Shown: positions 6,978-14,906 of the stretch, in pieces
How the letters are laid out: each line of letters opens with the position of its first letter
Position numbering within the stretch: position 1 is the stretch's first letter
From: JACPHD01 sp964431805
GTDB taxonomy: Bacteria; Patescibacteriota; Patescibacteriia; Patescibacteriales; GWC2-42-12
DNA length: 64,000 nt
Direction of reading: 5' to 3'
Assembly: GCA_964431805.1 (NCBI GenBank)
Contig: CAYSKV010000003.1
Span: forward strand, 1-64,000
Notes under the pieces: model-generated
The model's database searches: none
Seen by the model: only the letters and a program-made list of their open reading frames with translations
Told to the model about the DNA's origin: nothing
Made by a program: the position numbers and the translations under genes

Positions 6978-7005
6978 TTGATTTTTACCTAAAGTTTGCT
7001 ATAAT
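6978..7005 (+). promoter_or_regulatory. Sigma-70 promoter of attenuator module 3
   Basis: TTGATT (6978-6983) and an extended -10 TGCTATAAT (TATAAT 7000-7005) have a 16-base spacer. The start is expected near 7012. A small dyad GGTAG / CTACC (7014-7028) followed by T6 lies between the start site and the leader peptide. Confidence 0.72.
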
Positions 7006-7042
7006 TATCCACAGGTAGTCTAACTACCATTTTTTAATAAAT

Positions 7043-7138
7043 ATGATTAAGACAACACAAAAAATCGCTTTTGCATTTTACTTTTACTTTTTCGGCTCCA
7101 TGAGGAGAACGGTTTTTTGTGGTGTTTTAGCTGATTGA
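7043..7138 (+). CDS. Phe/Tyr-rich leader peptide (31 aa) of attenuator module 3
   Basis: This 31-residue ORF has the central run FAFYFYFF (codons 10-17, 7070-7093), plus one more Phe at codon 25. It closely resembles the Phe-rich leader peptides PheL and PheM of enteric bacteria in composition and layout. The codons after the aromatic run contain GAGGAGAACGGTT (7102-7114), which is complementary to the 5' arm of the downstream terminator. The promoter lies 38 bases upstream of the ATG; there is no SD. Termination of translation at TGA 7136-7138 would place the ribosome near the switch region. A regulatory role is by far the best explanation for such an aromatic-rich mini-ORF here. Confidence 0.78.
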   Translation: MIKTTQKIAFAFYFYFFGSMRRTVFCGVLAD

Positions 7139-7205
7139 TCTAAAGTTAAAACTCACTAGGGAAAACGAACCGGCTCCTCTTATAGAGGGGTCGGTTTTAT
7201 TTTTA
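7096..7205 (+). promoter_or_regulatory. Phe/Tyr-responsive transcription attenuator
   Basis: The terminator is AACCGGCTCCTCT (7168-7180) with AGAGGGGTCGGTT (7184-7196), followed by a T-rich tract. The antiterminator is GAGGAGAACGGTT (7102-7114, inside the leader ORF) with AACCGGCTCCTC (7168-7179), interrupted by about two bases. A pause hairpin CTCC / GGAG (7096-7107) completes the classical 1-2-3-4 arrangement. Ribosome stalling on the Phe/Tyr codons 7070-7093 would free 7102-7114 and allow read-through into 7311-7959. Confidence 0.76.
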
Positions 7206-7224
7206 TGCAGTTCTTTAAAAAATA

Positions 7225-7280
7225 GTTTTTCCGCGAAGTTGGTAATTCAGATTTTTGAATAGCCGTCTTTGCGGAAAAAC
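7225..7280 (+). promoter_or_regulatory. Leader hairpin before the 7311 gene
   Basis: GTTTTTCCGC (7225-7234) is perfectly complementary to GCGGAAAAAC (7271-7280). The hairpin lies between the module 3 terminator and the SD of the first gene. It has no T run and so looks like a 5'-UTR structure rather than a terminator; its role is unknown. Confidence 0.5.
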
Positions 7281-7310
7281 AAAATAAAAAATTAAAAGGA
7301 GAATAGTAGG

Positions 7311-7505
7311 ATGTCAACAAAAACAATTGTAGTTGGTTTTAGGAAAAAGGATCCGTTGAAAAAAATTAAATTAATCAACGGAGTTAATAATGTTAGACCA
7401 ATGGAAAAAGGATATTTGGTTGATGTTGAGGAGGGCAGTGATTGCGCAATAATATGCAACAAAATAGAAAAATCCGGAGGTATAATTCTTGCCGGACGTA
7501 ATTAA
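7311..7505 (+). CDS. Small protein of unknown function, first gene of module 3
   Basis: The protein has 64 residues and no recognised family. AAAAGGAG lies upstream of ATG 7311, although the spacing is long. The fold looks like a compact beta-alpha-beta unit (KTIVVGFRKKDPLKK, then GYLVDVEEGSDCAIICNKI and a GGIILAG ending). A similar style of sequence (IVV start, VRP, a cysteine after an acidic turn) appears in the third gene of the operon (7678-7959), so the two may be distant paralogues; this is only an impression. It is the first of three genes expressed behind the Phe/Tyr leader peptide. Confidence 0.68.
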   Translation: MSTKTIVVGFRKKDPLKKIKLINGVNNVRPMEKGYLVDVEEGSDCAIICNKIEKSGGIILAGRN

Positions 7506-7519
7506 CAGGAGATATAAGT

Positions 7520-7681
7520 ATGAAAGCAATAGAAGAAAAAAAATCAATGCAACGCATGGACAATCTTCAGCTTAATCTTGTATTAGACGCTTGCCGTAAA
7601 GGCGGTAATACAAAAAAGGCTGAAATAGTAAAAGCAATTTTAAAGGAAAGACAAGACAAAAATAAAGGAGGCATACAATGA
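7520..7681 (+). CDS. Small helical protein of unknown function, second gene of module 3
   Basis: This is a 53-residue, highly charged, probably all-helical protein (MDNLQLNLVLDACRKGGNTK then KAEIVKAILKERQDK). AGGAGA precedes the ATG by 7-8 bases. Its TGA stop overlaps the ATG of the next gene (ATGA at 7678-7681), so the two are translationally coupled. Its short length makes family assignment impossible by eye. The helix-turn-helix-like spacing could mean DNA or RNA binding, but no clear motif supports this. Confidence 0.62.
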   Translation: MKAIEEKKSMQRMDNLQLNLVLDACRKGGNTKKAEIVKAILKERQDKNKGGIQ

Positions 7682-7959
7682 AGAAGGCAATAGTAGTTAC
7701 TTGTGACAGATCAAAAATTAACAGTCTTGTGGGAAATGCTGAAGTGTTTTCCGGTGATAAGGATGGAGATTGTATAGTCGTTGTAGAAGGTGCAGTTTTT
7801 GATGATACAATTTCTAAATTAAATGAATGTTTTGGCGCAGCCAACGTCAGGCCATATTCATGTAAAATCGGAGACGAAAAAAAAGTTGGTATAATCCATA
7901 ACTTTGCTGGTGTTTCAGCCGCCGGCAAAGGCAAAAAAGAAAAACATTTTTTTGTCTAA
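7678..7959 (+). CDS. Small protein of unknown function, third gene of module 3
   Basis: The protein has 93 residues and no recognised family. A strong SD (AAAGGAGG) sits inside the end of the preceding gene. The N-terminal half is beta-rich (KKAIVVTCDRSKINSL, then DGDCIVVVEGAVFDD). A helix follows, then ANVRPYSCKIGDEKKVGIIH, and a Gly/Lys-rich tail (AAGKGKKEKHFFV) that looks flexible. It has three cysteines. It is the last gene of the Phe/Tyr-attenuated operon and is followed by an intrinsic terminator at 7970. The function is unknown; conditional expression under aromatic amino-acid shortage is inferred from the leader. Confidence 0.68.
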   Translation: MKKAIVVTCDRSKINSLVGNAEVFSGDKDGDCIVVVEGAVFDDTISKLNECFGAANVRPYSCKIGDEKKVGIIHNFAGVSAAGKGKKEKHFFV

Positions 7960-7969
7960 AATGATCATT

Positions 7970-8003
7970 AGCCGCAACGTTATTAACGGATGCGGCTTTT
8001 TTT
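7970..8003 (+). terminator. Intrinsic terminator of module 3
   Basis: AGCCGCA (7970-7976) pairs with TGCGGCT (7991-7997), with an inner ACGTTATTAACGGA loop, followed by seven T. Confidence 0.88.
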
Positions 8004-8015
8004 ATTTAACGCATT

Positions 8016-8043
8016 TTGATAATTTGGCCTAATGTAATATAAT
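8016..8043 (+). promoter_or_regulatory. Promoter of tRNA-Pro
   Basis: TTGATA (8016-8021) and TATAAT (8038-8043) have a 16-base spacer. They lie 40 bases before the mature tRNA 5' end. Confidence 0.7.
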
Positions 8044-8083
8044 AAATAGTAGCTGCTGTAGGTACTTATTATGCCAAATTTAT

Positions 8084-8157
8084 CGGGGCGTTGTATAATG
8101 GTAGTACGCAAGGCTGGGGGTCTTGTAGCCGCGGTTCGATTCCGCGCGCCCCGACCA
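8084..8157 (+). tRNA. tRNA-Pro (anticodon GGG)
   Basis: The cloverleaf is readable. The acceptor stem is CGGGGCG / CGCCCCG. The anticodon stem CAAGG / TCTTG encloses the loop CTGGGGG, with GGG as anticodon. The T arm CGCGG-TTCGATT-CCGCG is followed by discriminator A and an encoded CCA. It reads CCC/CCU proline codons. The AI-2E transporter gene starts 40 bases downstream. Confidence 0.92.
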
Positions 8158-8197
8158 GAGAAAAATTGTTAAATAAATTAAATAATTCAAAAAATAT

Positions 8198-9262
8198 ATG
8201 AAAATTTCTAATGAATTTAAAAATCAAAAACCGCAATTTTATTTTTTGCTGGTTTTACTCGTCTTAACCTCAGTTTTGTCATTTTATGTTTTGCGTCCAT
8301 TTGTTTCGGTTTTTATTTTAGCCTTGATTTTTGCGACTATATTTCATCCGCTCTATAGAAAGATATTAAAATATTGTTTTAATTTTGAAGGTTTAGCTGC
8401 TTTTTTAACAACGCTTGTCGTTATAGTTATTATTTTAACGCCATTGACTTTTCTAGGCGTAAGAATTTTACAGGAAGTGCGACAACTTTATGTTTCCTTA
8501 ATAGAAAATGGCGGTAAGGATAATTTTATCAATATTTTTAACAGTTTGTCCGAAAGTTTTCGCCATTATTTTCTTTTGCCACCAGAATTTTCAATTAATA
8601 TCGGGCAATACGTAAAAGAATTTTTAAATTGGTTGCTGCAGAATTTAGGCGGTTTATTTTCTAATTTTGCCAGCATTCTAATAACCTCCTTTATCTTTTT
8701 ATTTTCGTTTTTTTATTTACTTAAAGATGGGCAAAAACTTAAGCAAGCAGTTGTAAAATATAGCCCCCTAGATGATAACGACGATGAAATGATTTTAAAT
8801 AAACTCGAACTGGCTATTAGCTCGGTTATTAAATGTAATTTTACCATCTCATTTTTACAAGGTTTTCTAACGACTATCGGTTTTACAATTTTTGGCGTGC
8901 CTAACGCTATTCTTTGGGGCACGGCCGCGGCCATATCTTCTTTAATTCCGAATATCGGCACCTCGTTAATATTTATTCCAGCTATTATTTTAATGTATTT
9001 TAGCGGACATTTATTTTCCGCGATTGGCCTACTGCTTTGGGGCGTATTAGCCGTCGGACTAATAGATAATTTTTTAAGCCCAAAACTCATCGGTCGCGGC
9101 ATGCAATTACATCCTCTGCTAGTTCTTTTTTCTGTTATTGGCGGCGCGGTATTTTTAGGTCCGATTGGTTTTATTTTAGGCCCGATGACTTTAAGCTTGC
9201 TTTTTACCCTAGTTCATATCTATTTTTATGTTACTAACCATAACGGTAAAGAGGTTAAATAA
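8198..9262 (+). CDS. AI-2E family (PerM/TqsA-like) membrane transporter
   Basis: This is a 354-residue polytopic membrane protein. An N-terminal pair of helices (about 16-60) is followed by a helix at 62-90, a long soluble loop, and a block of five or six helices from about 150. The typical family segments are visible: FYLLKDG after the loop, GFLTTIGFTIFGVPNAILWG, SSLIPNIGTSLIFIPA, and the C-terminal DNFLSPKLIGRGMQLHPLLVLFSVIGGAVFLGPIGFILGP. Members export small molecules or exchange Na+/H+; the substrate cannot be told here. It is followed three bases later by the EamA-like gene, so both are probably one operon. Confidence 0.9.
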   Translation: MKISNEFKNQKPQFYFLLVLLVLTSVLSFYVLRPFVSVFILALIFATIFHPLYRKILKYCFNFEGLAAFLTTLVVIVIILTPLTFLGVRILQEVRQLYVSLIENGGKDNFINIFNSLSESFRHYFLLPPEFSINIGQYVKEFLNWLLQNLGGLFSNFASILITSFIFLFSFFYLLKDGQKLKQAVVKYSPLDDNDDEMILNKLELAISSVIKCNFTISFLQGFLTTIGFTIFGVPNAILWGTAAAISSLIPNIGTSLIFIPAIILMYFSGHLFSAIGLLLWGVLAVGLIDNFLSPKLIGRGMQLHPLLVLFSVIGGAVFLGPIGFILGPMTLSLLFTLVHIYFYVTNHNGKEVK

Positions 9263-9265
9263 TCT

Positions 9266-10099
9266 ATGCTCGGCGTAATTATAGTATTTTTTTCCACGTT
9301 GTTTGACGAAATAGCTAATTCCATAACTAAAGCTAAATTAAGTCAAAAAAAAATTAGCGTTTACAGTATTGGTATGATAAATTGCCTGGCCGTAGTAATA
9401 TTTTTTATCATAATAAATATTGTTAAGCGAGAATTTATTTTTTCCCCAGCCTCTTTACCAACTCTCAGCCTTAGGGCGTTGCTAGAAATTATATTAACTT
9501 GCGCAGCCCTAAAGGCTACCGAAATAACCGATCGCAGCACTTTTGGTTTTATTAGAGTTGTAACTATACCTCTACTTTTAATGGTTGATTTTTTGTTGGG
9601 TTATAGAATAAATGTTTGGCAATTTATCGGCATTAGTATAATTATTTTTTCTTTATTTATAGTTTTTTCCTATCAGGGCATAAAAAAGCAAGGCGCTTGG
9701 TTGTCTTTATTGACTGCCATTATGGCAGTAGCGACCATCACTCTATATAAATATGATATAACGCATTATAACTCCGTAGCATCTGAACAAACTATTATTT
9801 ATTTAATTTTGATGACATTTTTAGCCGGCATGGCATTTTTTAAGGCCAAAGAAAATCCTTTTACTTTTCTAAAACAGAAAATATATATTTTTCAAACTCT
9901 AATTAACGCCGTCCCGTCCTTAGTAAATAGTTATGCTTATGCCCTTGCTCCGGCTTCAATAATTGTATCAGCCTATAGGTCTTCAGCCGTATTTTGGACA
10001 GTAGTTTCCGGCAAAGTTTATTTTAAAGAAAAACATTTGTTAGTTAAATTGGTTTGTTTAAGTTTATTGGTTGGCGGTATAGTTTTGTTAGTTTTTTAG
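9266..10099 (+). CDS. EamA/DMT-like permease
   Basis: This is a 277-residue membrane protein with about nine or ten hydrophobic helices. Two structurally similar halves break near the KKQGAWLSL segment (about residue 147), as in drug/metabolite transporters of the EamA type. Supporting features are an early DEIANSITK helix end, the middle LRALLEIILTCAALKATEI segment, and a C-terminal SAYRSSAVFWTVVSGKVYFKE motif that resembles the end of EamA domains. The substrate is unknown. It directly follows the AI-2E transporter with a three-base gap. Family assignment rests on topology and the C-terminal motif. Confidence 0.7.
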   Translation: MLGVIIVFFSTLFDEIANSITKAKLSQKKISVYSIGMINCLAVVIFFIIINIVKREFIFSPASLPTLSLRALLEIILTCAALKATEITDRSTFGFIRVVTIPLLLMVDFLLGYRINVWQFIGISIIIFSLFIVFSYQGIKKQGAWLSLLTAIMAVATITLYKYDITHYNSVASEQTIIYLILMTFLAGMAFFKAKENPFTFLKQKIYIFQTLINAVPSLVNSYAYALAPASIIVSAYRSSAVFWTVVSGKVYFKEKHLLVKLVCLSLLVGGIVLLVF

Positions 10100-10174
10100 A
10101 CAAAGGTTGGTATGTTATGAAATTATTTTTTATTAGATAAATATGTTACAATATAATAAATAATAACTAATATA

Positions 10175-13100
10175 ATTAAACAAAATTTTATAAAAAAAAC
10201 TATAAAAAAACTAGGATTATTAATATTAATTTTTCAATTTGCCTTCTTCCAGTTCCCATTACCAAAAGCTATGGCCGCTACTGGTTCCCAGACCCTGACC
10301 TCTAATGCAGATTGGCAGGCTGGCACAGCTGATGTAAATACAGAAATTAATCTAACTCCAGGGGACATCAAACTTAAAGAAAACAAGAATATATATACAG
10401 AAACGACGAAAGAGGATTTTGATGCAGGTAGCTCACCGGCAAGTGATATAGTAACGATTAATAATAATGGTGGGGAAGTATCAATAAAAAAATTAGGCTA
10501 TTTATATACAAATACTACTTCTCCTTCGATTGGCAACGGTGATAGTGTTTATATTTATAGTTCTTTTTTGGATTCTATTCATAATCTTTTATATATAAGC
10601 ATAAATGGTGGTGGCCTCTCTGTTATTAACACTCAAGGAACAGTTGATTCTTCAGATGATGTTCTTGTTACAACGTATACTACTTCCACATCTCCAGCAA
10701 TTCTAAATAACCGTGTTGAACATGCCTTTATTGATTATGATAGGAACTTACTTTATGTGGATACTTGGAGTGGTCTCTCTGTTATTAACACTCAAGGAAC
10801 AATTGATCCTTCAGATGATACTTTAGTTATTACATATACTACCTCATCTACTCCTTCTATAGTTGGCAATTATGTTCGTTGGTCTTTTCTTGATTCTACT
10901 AAAATTTATTATATGTAGGTGTTGCAGGTGGAGTTTCTGTTATCAACACCCATGGGACAATTGATCCTTCCGATGATGTTCTTGTGAGAAATCTCCCTGT
11001 GGCAGGTTGGAGTGTTTATCACATTTCTTATGACTATGACCACGATCTCTTATATATAAGCACTAGAGATAATGGTGTTTCCGTTATAGATACTCATGGT
11101 AATAGTGATCCTTCTGACGATTCTCTTTTAACTGTATATAATAGTACCTCTAGTCCTACCATTGCCAATAACGATGCATTTAATTCCTTCGTTGATGCTC
11201 AGCATAACCTTATTTATATAAGTCTTTATGGGGGAGGTCTTTCAGTTATAAATACTAAAGGAACTTTAGATCCATCTGATGATGAATTGATAAAAACATA
11301 TACGAATACAACTTCCCCTGCTATAGGAGAGGGAAGTATTCCTCATTCTTTTCTTGATTCAGATAACAATCTTCTTTATGTAAGTAGTCGAGGAAGTGGC
11401 TTAACTGTGATTAATACCCAAGGAACAATCGACCCATCAGATGATATTGTAAAAAAAATATACACAGTAACTTCCAATCCAGCTATCATTAGCAATGATG
11501 TTTTTTATTCATTCATTGATTTTAATCATAATCTTTTGTATGTGAGTACTACAAGCGGTCTTTCTGTTATATATCTCAATGAAGAATATAACAACCAAGG
11601 AGAATTTATCAGCCAACCTTTAGAAATTTCGGCAATTTATACAAGTGATATTTCTTTCGAATCATTTTTACCAGAAAATACAAATATAAATATTCAAACA
11701 CGTGCAGGAGAAAATGAAGTAATATGGGAAAATAATTTTGACGACAATAGTACCTCCGAATATGTCGGCGATTACTATGGATGGGGAGAACCTTTTAATG
11801 ACGCGGAAGAATCTAACGGAACTATGGAACTTTCTAATCCGACGGCATATACATATGGAGATGATCAGTGGGTAGATTTTTGGTTTAACCTAGGGCAGAC
11901 TTTCCCAGCTGGGTCTACTGTTAAAGCGCGCGTTAAAATTAATAGCAACAAAGAAAAAGGAACATATGACGACTATATGTTTGACGATGATTGGTGGACT
12001 AATTCTGATCCTTTATGGAAAAACAATGAATGGGAAATTCTCCGGTTTACAACCAATGAATCATTTTCATATATTGGTTTTGATATTAACTGGAAAACTG
12101 GCACCTGGGATAACAATAACGATTCTTTTGAAATCGACTGGATTAAAATTGAAACTCCCATCACCTGGGACTCCTGGTCTTCCGAATGCACCAACCAATA
12201 CGGTTGCCCTGTCGCCGACACCACTGGTAAGACATATCTACAATATAAATTAAATCTATCTACAACCGATACCTCTGTTACTCCAGTAGTTAATTCGGTC
12301 ACCCTAGCCTCAGGTTATCCTAGCTCCGGAGTCTACACCTCTAAAATATTTGACGCTAATCTCAATTCTAAATGGGAAACTCTATCAGCTGAAAGTACTA
12401 TTCCAACCAACACTAGCATTAGCTATCAAACCAGAAGCGGTAATACGCCTACGCCTGATTCTAGCTGGTCAGATTGGACAGATATCTCTGGCTCAACCAT
12501 CACTTCACCGAGTAACAGATATCTGCAAGTTAAAGCCACTCTAGCCACGACTGATGGCACAGAGACCCCAACTCTATCTGCCATGACTATAGACTATACC
12601 AATCTCAGTGTGGGTCCGGTTCTACCACTACCTGCGTCAAATAATAATCAGGGTAATAGTAATATCACCCCGCCAATAACCAACGAAACTAACACCCCAA
12701 CCAATACCACCTCAGCAGCAACTAATGGAACTAGTAACTCAACCAATACTACTACCCCAGGTATTAGTATGTTAGATAATATTCTAAACGAAGCTAAAAT
12801 TCTAGCTACTAAAGACACTAGTCTATTATTAAATCATCTAGGTATCCAGGCTGATATTACTAAAGAACAAGCTGGATTAACTAAATACCAAACTATTCTA
12901 GATTTAGATAAAACTATCTCTAATGAGGCTAAACTAACTATCAATGATTTCATGGTCTACGGCACACTATCTACCCTGAGACTAGGCGCTGGCGAAAGAG
13001 CCGCAGTCATTAACTCATATTACCGAGCCTACTCTAGACTGCCAGACAGTGAAGCCGAATGGAGTGACGCGCTAAAGATAGCTAATGGCAGATGGCCAAA

Positions 13101-13356
13101 TGAAAGAAATTCTAATATAGAGAATCAGGCTAAAATAGAATTCTACCGAGTCTATGGTCGTAACCCAGAGATGACTAACAACATTGACCAAAACACCATT
13201 ATGGTTATGGCCTATGGTTTAATGCCGTTACCGCGTAATCTTAATAACGAGAGAATCGCCATTACTACCTTTAGGTGGGTTTATGGGCATAACCCGGTTA
13301 GTGCTTTAGCCTGGAACATTGTCAGAGCGGTTGCTTACTCCGGGGCGGGGAGATAA
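10175..13356 (+). pseudogene. Secreted seven-bladed propeller surface protein, broken by a frameshift near 10900
   Basis: Two ORFs in different frames (10271-10918 and 10984-13356) together encode one protein. Seven repeats of about 47 residues, each with 'NLLYVS...GGLSVINTQGTIDPSDD', form a likely seven-bladed beta-propeller. The third is cut because ACTAAAA at 10897-10903 is one A short of the ACTAAAAAT expected from the other repeats. An in-frame signal peptide (KKLGLLILIFQFAFF then PLPKAMAA) lies upstream of the ATG at 10271. It is preceded only by ATA/ATT codons (10172-10177), so the start is non-standard or mutated. After the propeller come two jelly-roll/LamG-like regions, a Thr/Asn-rich linker and a helical C-terminal domain with repeated 'YRxYxRxP' motifs. 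Sequencing error versus genuine loss cannot be decided here. Confidence 0.75.
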
Positions 13357-13378
13357 AAAATAATAAAATGAAATAAAA

Positions 13379-13411
13379 AAACAACCGATAATATTATCGG
13401 TTGTTTTTTTA
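13379..13411. terminator. Bidirectional terminator between the propeller gene and rpmB
   Basis: AACAACCGATAATATTATCGGTTGTT is a perfect hairpin flanked by A7 on the left and T7 on the right, so it can work for both converging genes. Part of the right arm and T run is repeated at 13418-13432. Confidence 0.9.
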
Positions 13412-13443
13412 TTTAAAATCGGTTGTTTTTTTATTTAAACAAA

Positions 13444-13620
13444 TTATTTTTTCTTTTTTGCCATCGTCTTAATGCATTTAGTGCAGACATTGAGTTTTTT
13501 GCCGTTTACTTTTTTTATTTGCAAATTTATATATTGTCTTCTAACGGTTTTGATATTGGAATGGGACCGGGAGGCGTCTTTAGTTGAACCTCGTCCGCAA
13601 ACATCGCATTTTTTTGCCAT
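13444..13620 (-). CDS. rpmB: 50S ribosomal protein L28 (bL28), zinc form
   Basis: This 58-residue protein is read on the minus strand from ATG at 13620 to TAA at 13444-13446. It starts MAKKCDVCGRGSTKDASRSH and continues with SNIKTVRRQYINLQ and KLNVCTKCIKTM, the typical L28 order. Two CxxC pairs (CDVC and CTKC) show the zinc-binding form. It is monocistronic, converges on the propeller gene and diverges from the M50 protease gene, with the two starts 93 bases apart. It was found by reading the reverse strand in a gap between larger ORFs. Confidence 0.92.
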   Translation of the reverse strand: MAKKCDVCGRGSTKDASRSHSNIKTVRRQYINLQIKKVNGKKLNVCTKCIKTMAKKKK

Positions 13621-13664
13621 AATGATTTCTTAATTAATTTTTATATATTTCATACTAACAGCTT

Positions 13665-13693
13665 TTGATGTAAAAGGCAAGATGTGGTAAAAT
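13665..13693 (+). promoter_or_regulatory. Promoter of the M50 protease gene
   Basis: TTGATG (13665-13670) and TAAAAT (13688-13693) have a 17-base spacer, ending 20 bases before the ATG. Confidence 0.6.
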
Positions 13694-13713
13694 TAAAGTA
13701 ATAAATAAAATCT

Positions 13714-14316
13714 ATGGACATGATTTTTGCTTTAATTATAATTTTATTTTCCGCCATTATTCATGAATATATGCATGGTTGGATGGCGGATTATTTAGGC
13801 GATCCGACGGCGCGCGACGCCGGTCGTTTAACTTTGAATCCGATTGCCCATATTGATATTTGGGGTTCAATTGTAATGCCGGCTTTAATTTTTATTGGTA
13901 CGGGCGGTGGGCTTATTTTTGGTTATGCTAAGCCAGTGCCGTTTAATCCTTATAATTTAAGCGATCAAAAATATGGCGTAGCTAAAGTAGCTTTAGCCGG
14001 GCCGTTAGCTAATTTAATTACGGCTTTATTTTTTGGTTTAGTTTTAAGATTTGTTCCAGGGTTAAATGTTACAATGGTTAGTTTTTTAGCCGCTATAGTG
14101 CAAATCAATTTAATATTAATGATATTTAATCTTTTACCAATACCGCCTTTAGATGGTTCAAAAGTGCTTTTGCCGTTTTTACCTTATAACTGGCAGATGA
14201 AATTTATGCAATATGAGCAATTCGGCTTTGTTTTTGTCTTACTTTTTGTCTTTTTTGGTTTTTCTCTAATCATACCGATTATTAATTTTTTGTTTAACTT
14301 AATAGTTGGGATTTAA
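13714..14316 (+). CDS. Site-2-protease-like membrane metalloprotease (M50 family)
   Basis: This is a 200-residue integral membrane protease with about five or six helices. The zinc site is HEYMH at residues 17-21 in the first helix, and the second motif is LLPIPPLDGSK near residues 140-149 (Asp as third ligand). GRLTLNPIAHIDIWGSIVMPA between them is typical of the short rhomboid-like S2P group found widely in bacteria. No PDZ domain is present. Members cleave membrane proteins within the bilayer; the target is unknown. It has its own promoter and sits just ahead of the str operon. Confidence 0.92.
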   Translation: MDMIFALIIILFSAIIHEYMHGWMADYLGDPTARDAGRLTLNPIAHIDIWGSIVMPALIFIGTGGGLIFGYAKPVPFNPYNLSDQKYGVAKVALAGPLANLITALFFGLVLRFVPGLNVTMVSFLAAIVQINLILMIFNLLPIPPLDGSKVLLPFLPYNWQMKFMQYEQFGFVFVLLFVFFGFSLIIPIINFLFNLIVGI

Positions 14317-14332
14317 TGTTGATAAAAGCCTC

Positions 14333-14405
14333 TTGACCATTTTTATTTCTTGTGTTAAATTAAAGTAAGTAATTAAATTTTACATATCCCTAAGCTTTTG
14401 GGGAT
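14333..14405 (+). promoter_or_regulatory. str operon promoter and leader hairpin
   Basis: TTGACC (14333-14338) and TAAATT (14356-14361) have a 17-base spacer. The transcript begins near 14368 and contains ATCCC (14386-14390) pairing with GGGAT (14401-14405). A T-rich stretch (TTTGTTTTGTTT) follows, an attenuator-like arrangement 46 bases before rpsL. Confidence 0.55.
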
Positions 14406-14451
14406 TTGTTTTGTTTATCAACGAATTTCGTAAAAAATTTATAATTATAGT

Positions 14452-14871
14452 ATGCCAACATTTAATCAATTAGTCCGTAAGGGCAGAAAGACATCTAAAA
14501 TTAAGTCAAAATCACCAGCGTTGCAATCAACATTGGATACTTTGCATAGAAAAAGAACAGAATTAGCAAAAGGAGCTCCTTTTAAACGTGGAGTTTGCTT
14601 AAAAGTAACTACAACCACACCAAAAAAACCTAACTCAGCTTTAAGAAAAATTGCTCGCGTAAGATTATCAAACGGCATGGAAGTAACCGCTTATATCCCG
14701 GGCATTGGTCATAATTTGCAGGAACACTCCATTGTTTTGCTTAAAGGCGGCAAAACCAAAGATTTGCCAGGCGTTAGATATAAAGTAATTCGCGGTGTTT
14801 ATGACACTCAGGGAGTTGAAGGTCGAAGACAAAGCCGTTCTAGCTATGGAGCTAAAAAACCAAAAAATTAA
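14452..14871 (+). CDS. rpsL: 30S ribosomal protein S12
   Basis: This decoding-centre protein has 139 residues. It starts MPTFNQLVRKGRK, has the conserved KKPNSALRKIARVRLSNG block and the GGKTKDLPGVRYKVIRG segment around the streptomycin-region lysines, and ends with a short basic tail. The middle is standard length, so the extra 15 residues over E. coli come from the insertion near residues 20-30 and the tail. It is the first gene of the str operon here, with rpsG 35 bases downstream. Confidence 0.98.
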   Translation: MPTFNQLVRKGRKTSKIKSKSPALQSTLDTLHRKRTELAKGAPFKRGVCLKVTTTTPKKPNSALRKIARVRLSNGMEVTAYIPGIGHNLQEHSIVLLKGGKTKDLPGVRYKVIRGVYDTQGVEGRRQSRSSYGAKKPKN

Positions 14872-14906
14872 ACTAACCTTTAAAAATTTTTTTAGAAAAA
14901 ATATAT

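Noticed and set aside
7572..7934. 120-residue minus-strand ORF opposite the third attenuated gene
   Set aside because: It is antisense to two coupled genes with good SD sites; no start signal of its own.
10895..10983. Programmed -1/+1 frameshift in the propeller gene
   Set aside because: No classic slippery heptamer with downstream structure is apparent; a missing A in an A-tract is simpler.
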